Shown piece by piece: positions 24,901 through 34,500 of a DNA stretch of 64,000 bases (positions within the stretch are counted from its first letter, which is position 1; every line of letters begins with the position of its first letter). The stretch is from Mucilaginibacter daejeonensis (GTDB taxonomy: Bacteria > Bacteroidota > Bacteroidia > Sphingobacteriales > Sphingobacteriaceae). The DNA is taken from assembly GCF_020783335.1 (NCBI RefSeq), contig NZ_CP086068.1, positions 3,100,001-3,164,000 on the forward strand, written 5' to 3'. The notes beneath the pieces were generated by a model. The model was not told the DNA's origin, did not search any database, and was given only the letters and a program-made list of their open reading frames with translations. A program made the translations under genes and the position numbers.

Positions 24901-26272
24901 GGATAATGATCTGCCCGAAAACGGCTGCGTTCATCATGCGCGACGCCGAACCAGCTACTTCCTCGTTCAGTTCCTCGCCGGTAAGCTCGTTCTTGTGTTG
25001 ATATTTTTTGGAGAAGTGTAAATGGTGCAATATGGCTTCCACAATGATCACGGCGCCATCAACGATCAAACCAAAATCCAGTGCGCCTAAGCTCATCAGG
25101 TTGCCGCTCACACTAAAGATGTTCATCATGATGATAGCGAACAGCATGGCCAGCGGGATCACCGAGGCAACGATAAGCCCCGCTCGCAGGTTACCCAAAA
25201 AGATCACCAGTACAAAGATCACGATCAGCGCGCCCTCCATCAGGTTATGCTCCACCGTGCCTATGGCATTGTTCACCATTTTGGTACGATCCAAAAATGG
25301 TTCAATAAGCAGCCCTTCGGGGAGGGTCTTTTGTATCTCGGCTATGCGTTGTTTCACATTCTTGATCACTTCAGATGAATTCTCACCTTTCAGCATCATC
25401 ACGATCGCACCAGCTACCTCGCCCGTTTTTCCGTAATTAAGAGCACCGTAACGAATAGCCGAACCAGGCTTGACCTCGGCGATGTGCTTGATCAACAGCG
25501 GTGTGCCATCAGCGGTATTTTTTACCACAATGTTCTCGATATCGGCCATGCTACCAGTTAAACCTTCACTGCGGATGTACAATACTGTTGGTCCTTTCTC
25601 TATGTAGGCCCCACCGGTATTCTCATTGTTGTTATGCAAGGCATTAAAAACGTCAGTAATAGTAAGATTCACCGACTTCAAACGGGCCGGGTCAACCGCT
25701 ACCTCATATTGTTTCAGTTCGCCACCAAAGGTTGATACCTCGGCCACGCCCTTGGTGCCAAGCAACTGACGGCGCACGATCCAGTCTTGAATGGTGCGCA
25801 GGTCAGCCAAGGTGTAGCGGCTTTCATAGCCTGCTTTGGGGCGAAGCACGTATTGGTATATCTCACCAAGGCCGGTGGTAACCGGGGCCAGTTCGGGTTT
25901 GTTGGCATTACCGTCTATCTCCACCTGCGACAGCCTTTCGGTGACCTGCTGGCGAGCCCAATATATATCGGCATCATCATCGACCACAACAGTAATGAGC
26001 GAAAGGCCAAAGCGCGACATGCTGCGGCTCTCTTTGATGCCTGGTATATTGCTGATCGCCTGTTCGATAGGGAATGTGATCAAACGTTCCACATCCTGGG
26101 CACCAAGTGACGGAGCTGTGGTAATGATCTGTACCTGATTGTTAGTGATGTCAGGTACGGCATCAATGGGTAACCGGCTCACTTCGTATATACCGTAGAC
26201 GACCCACAGTAACATAAAGAGACCGATCACCAACTTATTTTCTACAGAAAATCGGATGATTTTATTTAGCAT
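21905..26272 (-). CDS. CzcA-type HME-RND efflux pump fused to a TolC/CzcC-like outer-membrane factor
   Basis: This 1455-residue protein combines two normally separate subunits. Residues 1 to about 1040 are a full HME-RND pump, with twelve membrane segments and the TM4 signature LDFGLIVDGAVIIVEAI, whose Asp-Asp-Glu set matches the divalent-cation (CzcA, Zn/Co/Cd) class. A hydrophobic, signal-peptide-like stretch at about 1040-1060 (VILIVLSLMIGGNASAQ) is followed by an outer-membrane-factor helical domain of about 395 residues (KALEVASSNNLQLQGAKL ... IDYLQWVILVDRAVGLRSE). The reading frame is continuous, so this is a true fusion as sequenced. It is the second gene of an operon between the small secreted protein gene and the adaptor. 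Confidence 0.93.
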   Translation of the reverse strand: MLNKIIRFSVENKLVIGLFMLLWVVYGIYEVSRLPIDAVPDITNNQVQIITTAPSLGAQDVERLITFPIEQAISNIPGIKESRSMSRFGLSLITVVVDDDADIYWARQQVTERLSQVEIDGNANKPELAPVTTGLGEIYQYVLRPKAGYESRYTLADLRTIQDWIVRRQLLGTKGVAEVSTFGGELKQYEVAVDPARLKSVNLTITDVFNALHNNNENTGGAYIEKGPTVLYIRSEGLTGSMADIENIVVKNTADGTPLLIKHIAEVKPGSAIRYGALNYGKTGEVAGAIVMMLKGENSSEVIKNVKQRIAEIQKTLPEGLLIEPFLDRTKMVNNAIGTVEHNLMEGALIVIFVLVIFLGNLRAGLIVASVIPLAMLFAIIMMNIFSVSGNLMSLGALDFGLIVDGAVIIVEAILHHLHFSKKYQHKNELTGEELNEEVAGSASRMMNAAVFGQIIILIVYLPILSLSGIEGKMFKPMAQTVAFAILGAFILSLTYVPMISSVFISKKISHQPNLSDRVMDKIENAYQRALAKAMNMRKTLVGIAFGLFAIALIIFTRMGGEFIPQLEEGDFAVETRLLVGTNLSTTVETIQKISALLQSKFPEVEKVVSRIGSSEIPTDPMPIEGGDMIVVMKPKSEWTSANTFPEIASKMSAAVQDAFPGVTQSYQYPVQMRFNELMTGAKQDVVCKIFGEDLDALARYAEQIGNISKTVDGAADLYVEKVTGMPQVVIKYDRAEIAKYGLNIADVNRTINAAFAGAAAGKVYEGEKRFDLVVRVGAEGRRSPNDVKDLLISTPNGNQIPLYQVASVEEVEGPNQIQRENARRRITVGFNVRGRDVQSIVEELQQKIAAKVKLAPGYTITYGGAFENLTQAKKRLSIAVPVALLLIFVMLYFAFSSVKEAALIFTAIPLSAIGGVYALALRGMPFSISAGVGFIALFGVAVLNGIVLISEFNRIKMEGRVVDSLQLVKEGTRNRLRPVLMTAAVASLGFLPMAISNGAGAEVQRPLATVVIGGLITATFLTLFVLPALYLLFEGKHKIRPNAAVILIVLSLMIGGNASAQQAPVRVPLSKALEVASSNNLQLQGAKLSEQAEQVRTRTGYDLPKTQLSADYGQINSILNDTRIGITQSINFPSVYINQKRVLKESYLAAQAQTQLTRQEIRAEVRRLFYELVWLNEKQKLLRYADSIYTLFEKKTNLRFKVGEANILEKTTAQTHHQQITNQLAMAGADEEIMLKQFNVILNDTVTYVPAKDSVRLNGDPFLTAADVSVDELPQVRSSAHQAEAVKWRWRTERSRLLPDLLLGVNDQSISGSQIVQGQETYFGAGKRFHYVNVGVGIPLFWGAQSARAAAVKIEWQQAQKRTEYVAQQLRTELQNARQQVAKYAASLHYYEQQGLSQADLIISTASKQFTGGEIDYLQWVILVDRAVGLRSEYLDILRSYNEAVIQAQKLNDL

Positions 26273-26378
26273 TGATCTGCGTTAAAGAATTGACAAATGA
26301 CCTGCACAGCAACTTTGAAACTCACCCTTAAGCGAGCAAAGTGTGCAAGTGACCTCAATAAAAAGGGATAGATTTACT

Positions 26379-26756
26379 TTAAACGCAGGGTGGCCTGAAA
26401 AGAGACGCTAAGGCCGGATCAGGATGGAACACCTGTTGATGATCCGGATATATGGAAACGACCGGTTGGCTATGCCTTTTGATGACATAAGTACGAATCA
26501 TAGGTATGAAGCAAACAGGCGCCGAATGCGCGTCTATCTTTTTAAAAGGCAGCTGCATGTCGCGATCATCGTCATCATCGTTCATGTCGTTACCCCAGTA
26601 ATGCATAGAGAGAAAGGCCCAAAAGCTTACTTGTCCATTGATACGCTGATGTTCGGCAAAGTGTTCGAAAAGTACGGGCAGCTTGAAGAGCTGATGAAGT
26701 TCAGTGGAGCTGAACGACATCAAAGTAAGCAGTATGTAAACGCATACTTTCTTCAT
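26379..26756 (-). CDS. Small secreted protein upstream of the metal efflux genes
   Basis: The product is 125 residues from ATG 26756 (MKKVCVYILLTLMSFSS), giving a signal peptide; an in-frame TTG lies 18 bp further up. The mature part has a leu/phe-rich segment (LHQLFKLPVLFEHFAEHQ), a His/Trp/Asp stretch (SMHYWGNDMNDDDDDRDMQL, with five Asp in a row) and a C-terminal PxxR end. I do not know a functional family name, but similar short proteins are, from memory, often found next to Bacteroidota czc/cus genes. The Asp/His cluster could bind metal. It probably starts the efflux operon, about 105 bp before the pump. Confidence 0.65.
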   Translation of the reverse strand: MKKVCVYILLTLMSFSSTELHQLFKLPVLFEHFAEHQRINGQVSFWAFLSMHYWGNDMNDDDDDRDMQLPFKKIDAHSAPVCFIPMIRTYVIKRHSQPVVSIYPDHQQVFHPDPALASLFRPPCV

Positions 26757-26825
26757 TGATACAAAAATAGCCAAATCCGGCTAACGGCCAAGTAACAATT
26801 GTCAAGGTTTAGGCAACATTTGCGC

Positions 26826-28118
26826 TTACTGGTGATCATTCAGGCGCTCCGCGATCTCGCGGCCCACCTTTTCGATCACTCCCACCACCAAGGCATTACC
26901 CATAAAGAAGGCACGCTTGATGTCAGATACTCCACGGGTATGATCGTCAGGGAACATGTTGCAGCGTTCAAGCTCTATTGGGGTCAAACGCCGTAATTTA
27001 CCGTTTTGCGATACCACGTGCTTGAAACGTGACGGCGATGCCCCACCCTCTCCGGTGATGATAGTGCGCGATGGCCGATCAAGCGGATCGGGGAATATCA
27101 TGCCGCCTTCGTTATATTGGTAGGCAAAGCCCGACGCCTTGTTCACACGTTCCTCGTTCTTGGCTCCTTTAAGGTACGCCCATTTATCAAGGCTCGTTGC
27201 ATCGATGTAGTAACTGGCTGGCACCGATGCCTCATCCATAAGCAGATCGCCTAAGGTGGTGCGGAAGCCTTCATACTGCGCCATCACTTTCTTGGTGGTC
27301 ACCTGGCGGCCGATCATGATACCCGCGTTCTCGAACGGCGACAGGCCACCCGACGTGGCGCTGAACCGTTCGGATATGTCAGCCAGGTCCCCATCGATGT
27401 GGAAGGTCTTACTTTTAAAGGTAAGATCGGTAGCCGGGAAGGCTTTCGCGAATACACCATCTTTCATGATCACTTCTTCGGAGCCTACGCCGGCAGTGAC
27501 CTGCTTATATATGGGTGAATTCCTGTGATAGGCCAAAATGAACGTGCGGCGCCTGCGTTGCGGCATGCCATGGTCGGCAGCGTTGATCACCCGCCACTCC
27601 ACAGCATAGCCCAGATCGGAAAGCGAGGCCAGTATGATGGCAAAATCGCGTCCGCGCTGCTGAACGGGCGTTTTTAAAAGGCGGTCAACGTTCTCTAAAA
27701 AAACGTAGCTCACCGGACTCCCTTTATCGAGCTTGGCCTTTAAGATGCGATGTATCTCCCACCAAAGTACTCCCTTTTTGCCCTGCAAACCGCCCGACCG
27801 ACTCAGCGTACGGGCCACGGAGTAATCCTGGCATGGAAAGCCGCCTACCAGCATATCATGATCAGGGATGGCATCGGCCGGTACCTGGGCGATATCAACA
27901 TTGTGGTGCCCCTCCGAGCCAAAACGCGCCTCATATACTTTCGAAGCGTCCTGGCTTTTGGTGGAAGGCTCCCACTGATCGCTCCAGATCACCTGGTAGT
28001 CGCTTGCGATGGGGGCCTGGTAGCCGCTCAGCGCCGACATGCCCTGCCAGCCCTCCAACCCCAGCCTAAAGCCACCAACGCCCGCAAATAACTCAACTAC
28101 CTCGATCTTTTTAGCCAT
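26826..28118 (-). CDS. DNA (cytosine-5-)-methyltransferase, apparently solitary
   Basis: The product is 430 residues with the ordered m5C-MTase motifs: I ELFAGVGGFRLGLEG (residues 9-23, AdoMet binding), IV GGFPCQDYSVA with catalytic Cys 96, VI ENVDRLL, VIII QRRRRTFILAY, IX RRLTPIELERCNMFPDDHT and X GNALVVGVIEKVG. The target recognition region lies between VIII and IX and cannot be read for specificity. No restriction endonuclease, specificity or Vsr gene lies on either side (small secreted efflux-operon gene on one side, PPK2 on the other). It is therefore an orphan in this window. It could be regulatory, phage-protective, or a remnant of a lost type II system. Confidence 0.93.
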   Translation of the reverse strand: MAKKIEVVELFAGVGGFRLGLEGWQGMSALSGYQAPIASDYQVIWSDQWEPSTKSQDASKVYEARFGSEGHHNVDIAQVPADAIPDHDMLVGGFPCQDYSVARTLSRSGGLQGKKGVLWWEIHRILKAKLDKGSPVSYVFLENVDRLLKTPVQQRGRDFAIILASLSDLGYAVEWRVINAADHGMPQRRRRTFILAYHRNSPIYKQVTAGVGSEEVIMKDGVFAKAFPATDLTFKSKTFHIDGDLADISERFSATSGGLSPFENAGIMIGRQVTTKKVMAQYEGFRTTLGDLLMDEASVPASYYIDATSLDKWAYLKGAKNEERVNKASGFAYQYNEGGMIFPDPLDRPSRTIITGEGGASPSRFKHVVSQNGKLRRLTPIELERCNMFPDDHTRGVSDIKRAFFMGNALVVGVIEKVGREIAERLNDHQ

Positions 28119-28200
28119 GAATGAATGATATGATCGGCTAAAATAGCGAACAGAAACTGAAGATCAAATTTTAGATGCATCTGTTCGCTACAGCCGTCGG

Positions 28201-29079
28201 CTATTCAGCCTCCAGTTGCGCTTTGGCCTCCTGCAATTTGCTAGCTTCCTCGTCGGGCAATACCGGGTATTTGAGGTCGAGGCTTTTTAATGTATCTATA
28301 ATGATGCTGGATATGGCGACACGCGTGAACCACTTTTTATCGGCCGGGATGATGTACCAAGGAGCCTCGTCTGTCGCGGTCTCGCTGATGGCCTCTTCGT
28401 ACGCCTCCATATAATCGTCCCAATGCTCACGCTCCTTGATGTCGGCAGCCGAGAACTTCCAGTTCTTTGACGGGTCGTTTATCCTTTTCAGGAAACGTTC
28501 TTTCTGTTCTTTTTTGGAAATGTGCAAAAAGAACTTGATGATCACCGTACCGTTCTGCACCAGGTGTTTCTCAAAATGGCGAATGCTCTCAAAACGGTCT
28601 TTCCAAAACTTTTTATCGATGTCCTTTACAGAGCTGATGCCGGGCAAATTCTCCTTTAAAATGTACTCCGGATGTACCCGGGTCACCAGCACGTTCTCAT
28701 AGTGCGAACGGTTATGCACGCCTATGCGGCCGCCCTCAGGCAGCGCCTTGCTGTGGCGCCATAAATAGTCGTGTTTTTGCTCCTCGGCGCTTGGTTGTTT
28801 AAAGCTGAACACCTGGCACCCCTGCGGATTAACGCCTGATAAAGTATGCTTTATCGCGCCATCCTTACCGGCAGCATCCATGGCCTGGAAGATGATGAGC
28901 AAGCTACGGCTACCATCGGCATACAATACGTTCTGTAGTTCCTCGGTCTTCTCGATAATATCGGCCAACAGATCTTCGGCTTCTTCTTTTTTATAGTCGC
29001 CGGTATATGAGGTGTCAATATCTTTTAACGATACCTTTTTATTGCTTTTAATTTTAAAATTGTTAGTTATATTTTGCAT
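28201..29079 (-). CDS. Polyphosphate kinase 2 family nucleotide phosphotransferase
   Basis: The product is a 292-residue P-loop enzyme. Walker A is QAMDAAGKDG (about residues 65-74), the lid/Walker B region reads GVHNRSHYENVLVTRVHPE, and PWYIIPADKKWFTRVAIS lies near the end. The NRSHYENVLVTRVHPE form resembles class III PPK2 such as the Cytophaga hutchinsonii enzyme, which can phosphorylate both AMP and ADP from polyphosphate. That substrate range is known for the class, not shown here. The protein is cytosolic. It is a single-gene unit on the minus strand, and the downstream methyltransferase is 82 bp away. Confidence 0.92.
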   Translation of the reverse strand: MQNITNNFKIKSNKKVSLKDIDTSYTGDYKKEEAEDLLADIIEKTEELQNVLYADGSRSLLIIFQAMDAAGKDGAIKHTLSGVNPQGCQVFSFKQPSAEEQKHDYLWRHSKALPEGGRIGVHNRSHYENVLVTRVHPEYILKENLPGISSVKDIDKKFWKDRFESIRHFEKHLVQNGTVIIKFFLHISKKEQKERFLKRINDPSKNWKFSAADIKEREHWDDYMEAYEEAISETATDEAPWYIIPADKKWFTRVAISSIIIDTLKSLDLKYPVLPDEEASKLQEAKAQLEAE

Positions 29080-29187
29080 ATATAAAATAGATTTGCACGA
29101 GGTTTACCTAAAATTTACCCTGACTTTTTACGTTAGGAGCTATGTCTATGATGATCAGGTAAACTGTATAACTCACAAATATCGCCA

Positions 29188-31497
29188 ATGTTCAAACGTG
29201 TCCGCAATCCAATACTGCGTTACTCCCTTATATTCATATACTTTGTCATCATTTTTTTCTGTGCTATCGAGATCAACTTCCTCGGACTGTTCGGCTACTC
29301 GCCTGACATGAAGGACATCAAAGACCCAAGCCTCTCGGTCTCATCAGAAGTATATACCGCCGACAGTGTGTTGTTAGCCAAATTTTACAAAGAGGACCGT
29401 TCACCTATAGAGTATAAAGATCTATCGCCCAACCTGGTGAACGCTTTGGTAGCTACCGAGGACGTTCGCTTTTACAAACACGGCGGCGTTGATTATTATG
29501 GCTTTTTCACGGGTGTGATATCAACGGCAACAGGCGATCGCCGTGGTGCCAGTACCATTACGCAGCAATTGGCCAAGAACTTATTCCAAACGCGTAAAAA
29601 AAAGGCACAAGGTTTCGTACGTCATATCCCCGTACTACGCACTGTGGTATATAAGGTAAAAGAATGGCTTACGGCTTTTAAGATCGAGCATGTTTACAAT
29701 AAGCAGCAGATCCTGACCATGTATTTTAACACGGTGCCTTTTGGCAATAACTCGTTCGGTATCAAGACCGCTGCCCTCAAGTACTTCAACAAAAGCACCA
29801 AGGAAGTAACACCTGCCGAAGCGGCCGTGCTGATCGGCATGCTGAAAGCTACCACCACTTACAACCCTATACGTAACCCACAAAAAGCTGTTGACCGCCG
29901 CAACATTGTACTGGCACAAATGCAGAAGTACGGTTACCTCAAAACCCCTGCTTATGACGCGGCGGTAAAAAGTCCGCTAGGCCTTGACCTGAGCCACGTG
30001 GAAGAGGTCGGTCAAAGCGATTCTTATCTACGTCGTGCGGTAGAGAAATGGCTGGACAAGTGGCTCAAAGCGAACGATTATGACCTTTATGAAGACGGTT
30101 TGAAGATCTATACCACTATCGACTCCAAGCTTCAAGGTTACGCTGAGGAGGCCGTTGCCGAAAAGATGAAGATGTTGCAGCGCCGGTTCAACAACATTTG
30201 GCGAGGCAAGAACCCTTGGCGCGACTCGAAGGGCAATGAGATCGTGGATTTTATACCGAAGGCTGAACAACGCCTGCCCATATATGCCATGCTAAAAAAG
30301 CGTTACAACGGCGACACCACCAAGATCAACGAATACTTTAATACGCCTAAAAAAATGAAAGTGTTCACCTGGAACGGTGAACGCGATACAACTTTCAGCA
30401 GCCTCGACTCCATTAAGTATTACACTAAATTACTCAACACCGGTATGATGACCATTGAACCATCCACCGGAAAGATCAAGGTTTGGATAGGCGGTATCGA
30501 TAATAAATATTTTAAATACGACCACGTTAACCAGGCCAAAAGACAGGCAGGTTCAACTTTCAAGCCTTTTGCTTACGTGACCGCCATTGATAATGGACAC
30601 ACCCCTTGCGATAAGTATACCGACAAACCGGTGAGCATCCCTTATGATGAGGACGGCGAGAAAAAGACCTGGGAGCCTAAGAACGCTGACTTCAATTTCT
30701 CCTATCGTGAGATGTCGTTACGTTGGGCAATGGGCAAATCGGTGAACTCGATCACCGCGCAGATCACCCAGGAAGTGGGTTGGGATAAAGTAGTAGAATA
30801 TGCTCACAAATGCGGCATCGAGAGCCCGTTGAAGGCCGTGCCTTCGGTATCGCTGGGTTCTAACGATGTGTCGGTGTACGAAATGGTAAGAGCCTACAGC
30901 ACCTTTTTGAATAAGGGCGAACGCATTGACCCGATACTGGTGAGCAAGATCACCGATGGTGACGGAAAGACCTTAGCTGAGTTCGACCTGAAAAGCACGA
31001 GGGTACTGAGCGAAGAGACCGCGTGGTTGATGCTGTACATGTTCCGCGGTGGTATGGAAGAACCGGGCGGCACGTCGCAAGCCCTGTGGGAGTACCCTAT
31101 CTTGTGGAAAAAGAACAGCAACCAGATCGGTGGCAAGACCGGTACCTCCTCAGATTATGTGGACGGCTGGTATATGGGTATCACTAAAGACCTGGTGACC
31201 GGTATTTGGGTAGGCTGCGATGACCGTAGCGTACACTTTAATTCGTCCGAATCGGGGGAAGGCTCGCACACGGCCCTACCGATCTTTGGAGCTTTCATGG
31301 AGAAGGTATACGCTGACCCTAAATCGGGCTACACTTATGGACCGTTCCCTAAGCCTTGGTCAAAGATCACCAAAGAATATATGTGTCCGTCGCCACGGAT
31401 CAGGATCGATACAGCAAGCGCGACAGATAGCCTTACCGCCCCTGCCGACAGCGGCATCGTACCGGTACCAGATACCACGGCCAATGATCAGCAGTAA
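29188..31497 (+). CDS. Penicillin-binding protein 1A (bifunctional transglycosylase/transpeptidase)
   Basis: The product is 769 residues. A single N-terminal membrane helix (about 13-30) anchors it. The GT51 domain has catalytic Glu 91 in ATEDVRFYKHGGVD, then RRGASTITQQLAKNLF and TMYFNTVPFG. The transpeptidase domain has GSTFKPF (Ser 456 with Lys 459), the SVNS triad and KTGTSSD (about 650). It polymerises and cross-links peptidoglycan in the periplasm. The C-terminal tail is Thr/Ala/Pro-rich. It starts about 110 bp from the divergent PPK2 gene and is followed 52 bp later by the large barrel protein, possibly one transcript. The length is normal for the family. Confidence 0.95.
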   Translation: MFKRVRNPILRYSLIFIYFVIIFFCAIEINFLGLFGYSPDMKDIKDPSLSVSSEVYTADSVLLAKFYKEDRSPIEYKDLSPNLVNALVATEDVRFYKHGGVDYYGFFTGVISTATGDRRGASTITQQLAKNLFQTRKKKAQGFVRHIPVLRTVVYKVKEWLTAFKIEHVYNKQQILTMYFNTVPFGNNSFGIKTAALKYFNKSTKEVTPAEAAVLIGMLKATTTYNPIRNPQKAVDRRNIVLAQMQKYGYLKTPAYDAAVKSPLGLDLSHVEEVGQSDSYLRRAVEKWLDKWLKANDYDLYEDGLKIYTTIDSKLQGYAEEAVAEKMKMLQRRFNNIWRGKNPWRDSKGNEIVDFIPKAEQRLPIYAMLKKRYNGDTTKINEYFNTPKKMKVFTWNGERDTTFSSLDSIKYYTKLLNTGMMTIEPSTGKIKVWIGGIDNKYFKYDHVNQAKRQAGSTFKPFAYVTAIDNGHTPCDKYTDKPVSIPYDEDGEKKTWEPKNADFNFSYREMSLRWAMGKSVNSITAQITQEVGWDKVVEYAHKCGIESPLKAVPSVSLGSNDVSVYEMVRAYSTFLNKGERIDPILVSKITDGDGKTLAEFDLKSTRVLSEETAWLMLYMFRGGMEEPGGTSQALWEYPILWKKNSNQIGGKTGTSSDYVDGWYMGITKDLVTGIWVGCDDRSVHFNSSESGEGSHTALPIFGAFMEKVYADPKSGYTYGPFPKPWSKITKEYMCPSPRIRIDTASATDSLTAPADSGIVPVPDTTANDQQ

Positions 31498-31549
31498 CAG
31501 GCTGAAATACTGGCTAATTAACATAACTTTAATACTATAAACCGATCAT

Positions 31550-34500
31550 ATGCGTAAATTTTACTTGGTCATAAGTAAAGTACAAAGAGTTTGCCTGTTA
31601 CTTGCCCTCGTGATAAGCTTTTGCCTATTCCATAATACCGCAAATGCACAATACTTTGGTCAGAATAAGGTGCGGTATAAGAACTTGAAGTTCAAGGTAT
31701 ACAAAACACCTCACTTCGAGATCTATTACTACATGAAGAATGACAGCCTGCTCAAACGATTTGCGCAAGAGAGCGAGCTTTGGTACACGTTGCACCAGCA
31801 GGTGTTCCGTGATACGTTCCGCAAGGCTAACCCGATCATTCTCTATGCTCATCACCCCGATTTTCAGCAAACTACCGCGCTTGATGGCGAGATCAGCGTA
31901 GGTACCGGCGGTGTTACCGAGGGTTTGAAGAACCGCGTGATCATGCCGATCATGGAGACCAATCAAACCACCCGCCACGTATTAGGCCATGAGCTGGTGC
32001 ACGCGTTCCAGTACCATACCTTGCTTGGTAACGATACCACTAACATGGGCAATATCAACAACCTGCCTTTGTGGATGATCGAAGGTATGGCCGAGTATCT
32101 GTCGTTAGGTAAAAAGGATGCCTATACGGCCATGTGGATGCGGGATGCTTACCTCAACAATGACATTCCCACCATACGCGACCTTACCGAAAGCAGCAAA
32201 TATTTCCCTTATCGTTACGGTGAGGCGTTTTGGTCATACCTGGGCTCTACCTATGGCGATACCATCATCGTTCCGTTCTTCAAGAACGTGTCGCGATTCG
32301 GTTTAGAGTATGGCATTAGGCGCACCTTTGGTTACGATGATAAAACGTTATCGAACCTTTGGAAGAACTCGATCATTAACACCTACAAACCGTACCTGAA
32401 AGACACCGTCCAGTTCCTGCCGGGCAGGCGCGTGATCGACAACAAGAACTCAGGCGAGATGAACGTGGCTCCTGCCATTAGCCCTGACGGCAAGTACATC
32501 GCTTTCCTGTCTGAAAAGGACCTTTTCTCCATTGACCTCTTCCTGGCCGATGCCCGAACGGGCAAGGTGATCAAGCGGCTCACGAGCAAGACATCCAACA
32601 CCCACATCGATGAGTTCAACTTTATCGAGTCGGCGGGTGCCTGGTCGCCGGATGGAAAGAAATTTGCGTTCAGTATATTCAGCGGGGGCCGCAACCGCAT
32701 GCTGGTGGTATCTGTACCTAACGGGCGCGTGCTATACAATGTGTCAATGGGACAGGCCGAGCAATTTGGTAACCTGACCTGGTCGCCCGATGGCAACCAC
32801 ATCGCTTTCCAGGGCCTGCATGAGGGTAACAGCGATATTTACATGTACAGCTTCGACACCAAAAAGGTAACGCAGCTCACTAACGATAAGTACTCTGACT
32901 ACCAGCCGGCCTTCTCGCGCGACGGTAAAAAGATCGCCTTTACATCAGACCGTACCACTTACGATGCCAGCACCTCACAAACCATCACCTTTAACCTGGC
33001 TGAGCTTGACCTGGCCACCGGCAAGGTGACCGACATCAAGGTGTTCGACGGGGCTAACAACATGAACCCGCAATACTCGGCAGATGGTTCGCAGATCTAC
33101 TTTTTAAGTAACCGCGATGGCTTCCGCAACCTGTACCGTTACAACCGCACCAGTGGTAGTGTTGACCAGATGACCGACCTGTTCACCGGGATATCGGGTA
33201 TCACGGAGTTCTCACCGGCGTTAAGCGTATCGGCAAATGACGACATTGTTTACTCTTACTATCGCTCTCAAAAATATGCGTTGTACAACGGCAAGGCATC
33301 TGACTTTAAGCCGCGTACGGTCAGTGCGGCGGAAACCAATTTTGATGCTGCTCTGCTGCCGCCACCGCGCGCGGTGGGTGTCGACCTCATCAACTCCAAC
33401 CTAAATAACTTCCTGGCCTATCAACGCATACCGGCCGATTCGATACAGAACATTCCTTACCGCCCGCAGTTCAAACTGGATTACCTGGCCAGCAGCGGCG
33501 TGGGTGTTGGTGTGGGCATTGGCGCAGGCAGCTACGGCGCAGGCCTCTCTAGCGGTATACAAGGGGTGTTCAGCGATATATTGGGCCGCAACCAGATCTA
33601 TGCAGGAGCCTCGGTGAACGGCGAGATCTACGATTTTGGCGCCCAGGTATTCTACATCAAGCAGCAGGGCCGCTGGAACTTTGGTGGAGGCGTGTCGCAC
33701 ATCCCTTACCAGTTGGCCACTTATAACGTGGTGCCAAGTACGTACAACAACGGCGGGCAGACCATCAAGGCCATTGAGGAACGCTTTGATATCATCCGTA
33801 TCTTCCAGGATCAGGCGTCCATCTTTACGGCCTATCCATTCTCAAAGACCACCCGCGTAGAGTTCGGTGGCGGTGTATCGCACAACTCATACATGGTGAC
33901 CCGTTACAGTACCTACTATGATACTCTGGGCCGTTACATCGACTATCAGCGCAACCGTATCTCCAACTCCAAATTTAACGATGACCCGTATAACAACGTA
34001 GGTACACTGAGGCCGATCACTTTGGCGCAGGCCAGCGTAGCGCTCGTGGGCGATAACTCTTACTTCGGTATCGCGTCGCCGTTACAGGGTTTCCGTTACC
34101 GTATACAGGCCGAGTATGATTACGGTACTTACCGCTTCTTCTCGCCTACCATCGATCTGCGCAAGTACGTGCGCATCAAACCGGTAACGCTTGCCGGGCG
34201 CTTTAATGCGTTTGGCCGCTTTGGGGAGGACACCGGGCTGTACCCGTATTACATCGGCTATCCGTTCCTGATCAGGGGATATGAAAGCCAGACCTTTTAC
34301 GGCCGCAACAGCCGCAATGTCTCTACTAATGGTTTTACTATCGATCAGCTTTCGGGCTCAAGGGTGGCAGTGGCCAACTTTGAGGTGCGTATACCATTCA
34401 CCGGACCAGAGAAGTTATCGGCCATCAAATCGAAATTCTTGTTCAGCGAGCTCAACTTCTTCTTTGATGCGGGTTTGGCCTGGAACCGCGGCAGCAAGAT

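Noticed and set aside
26826..28118. Complete restriction-modification system
   Set aside because: Only the methyltransferase is present; neighbours are a small secreted efflux-operon protein and PPK2.
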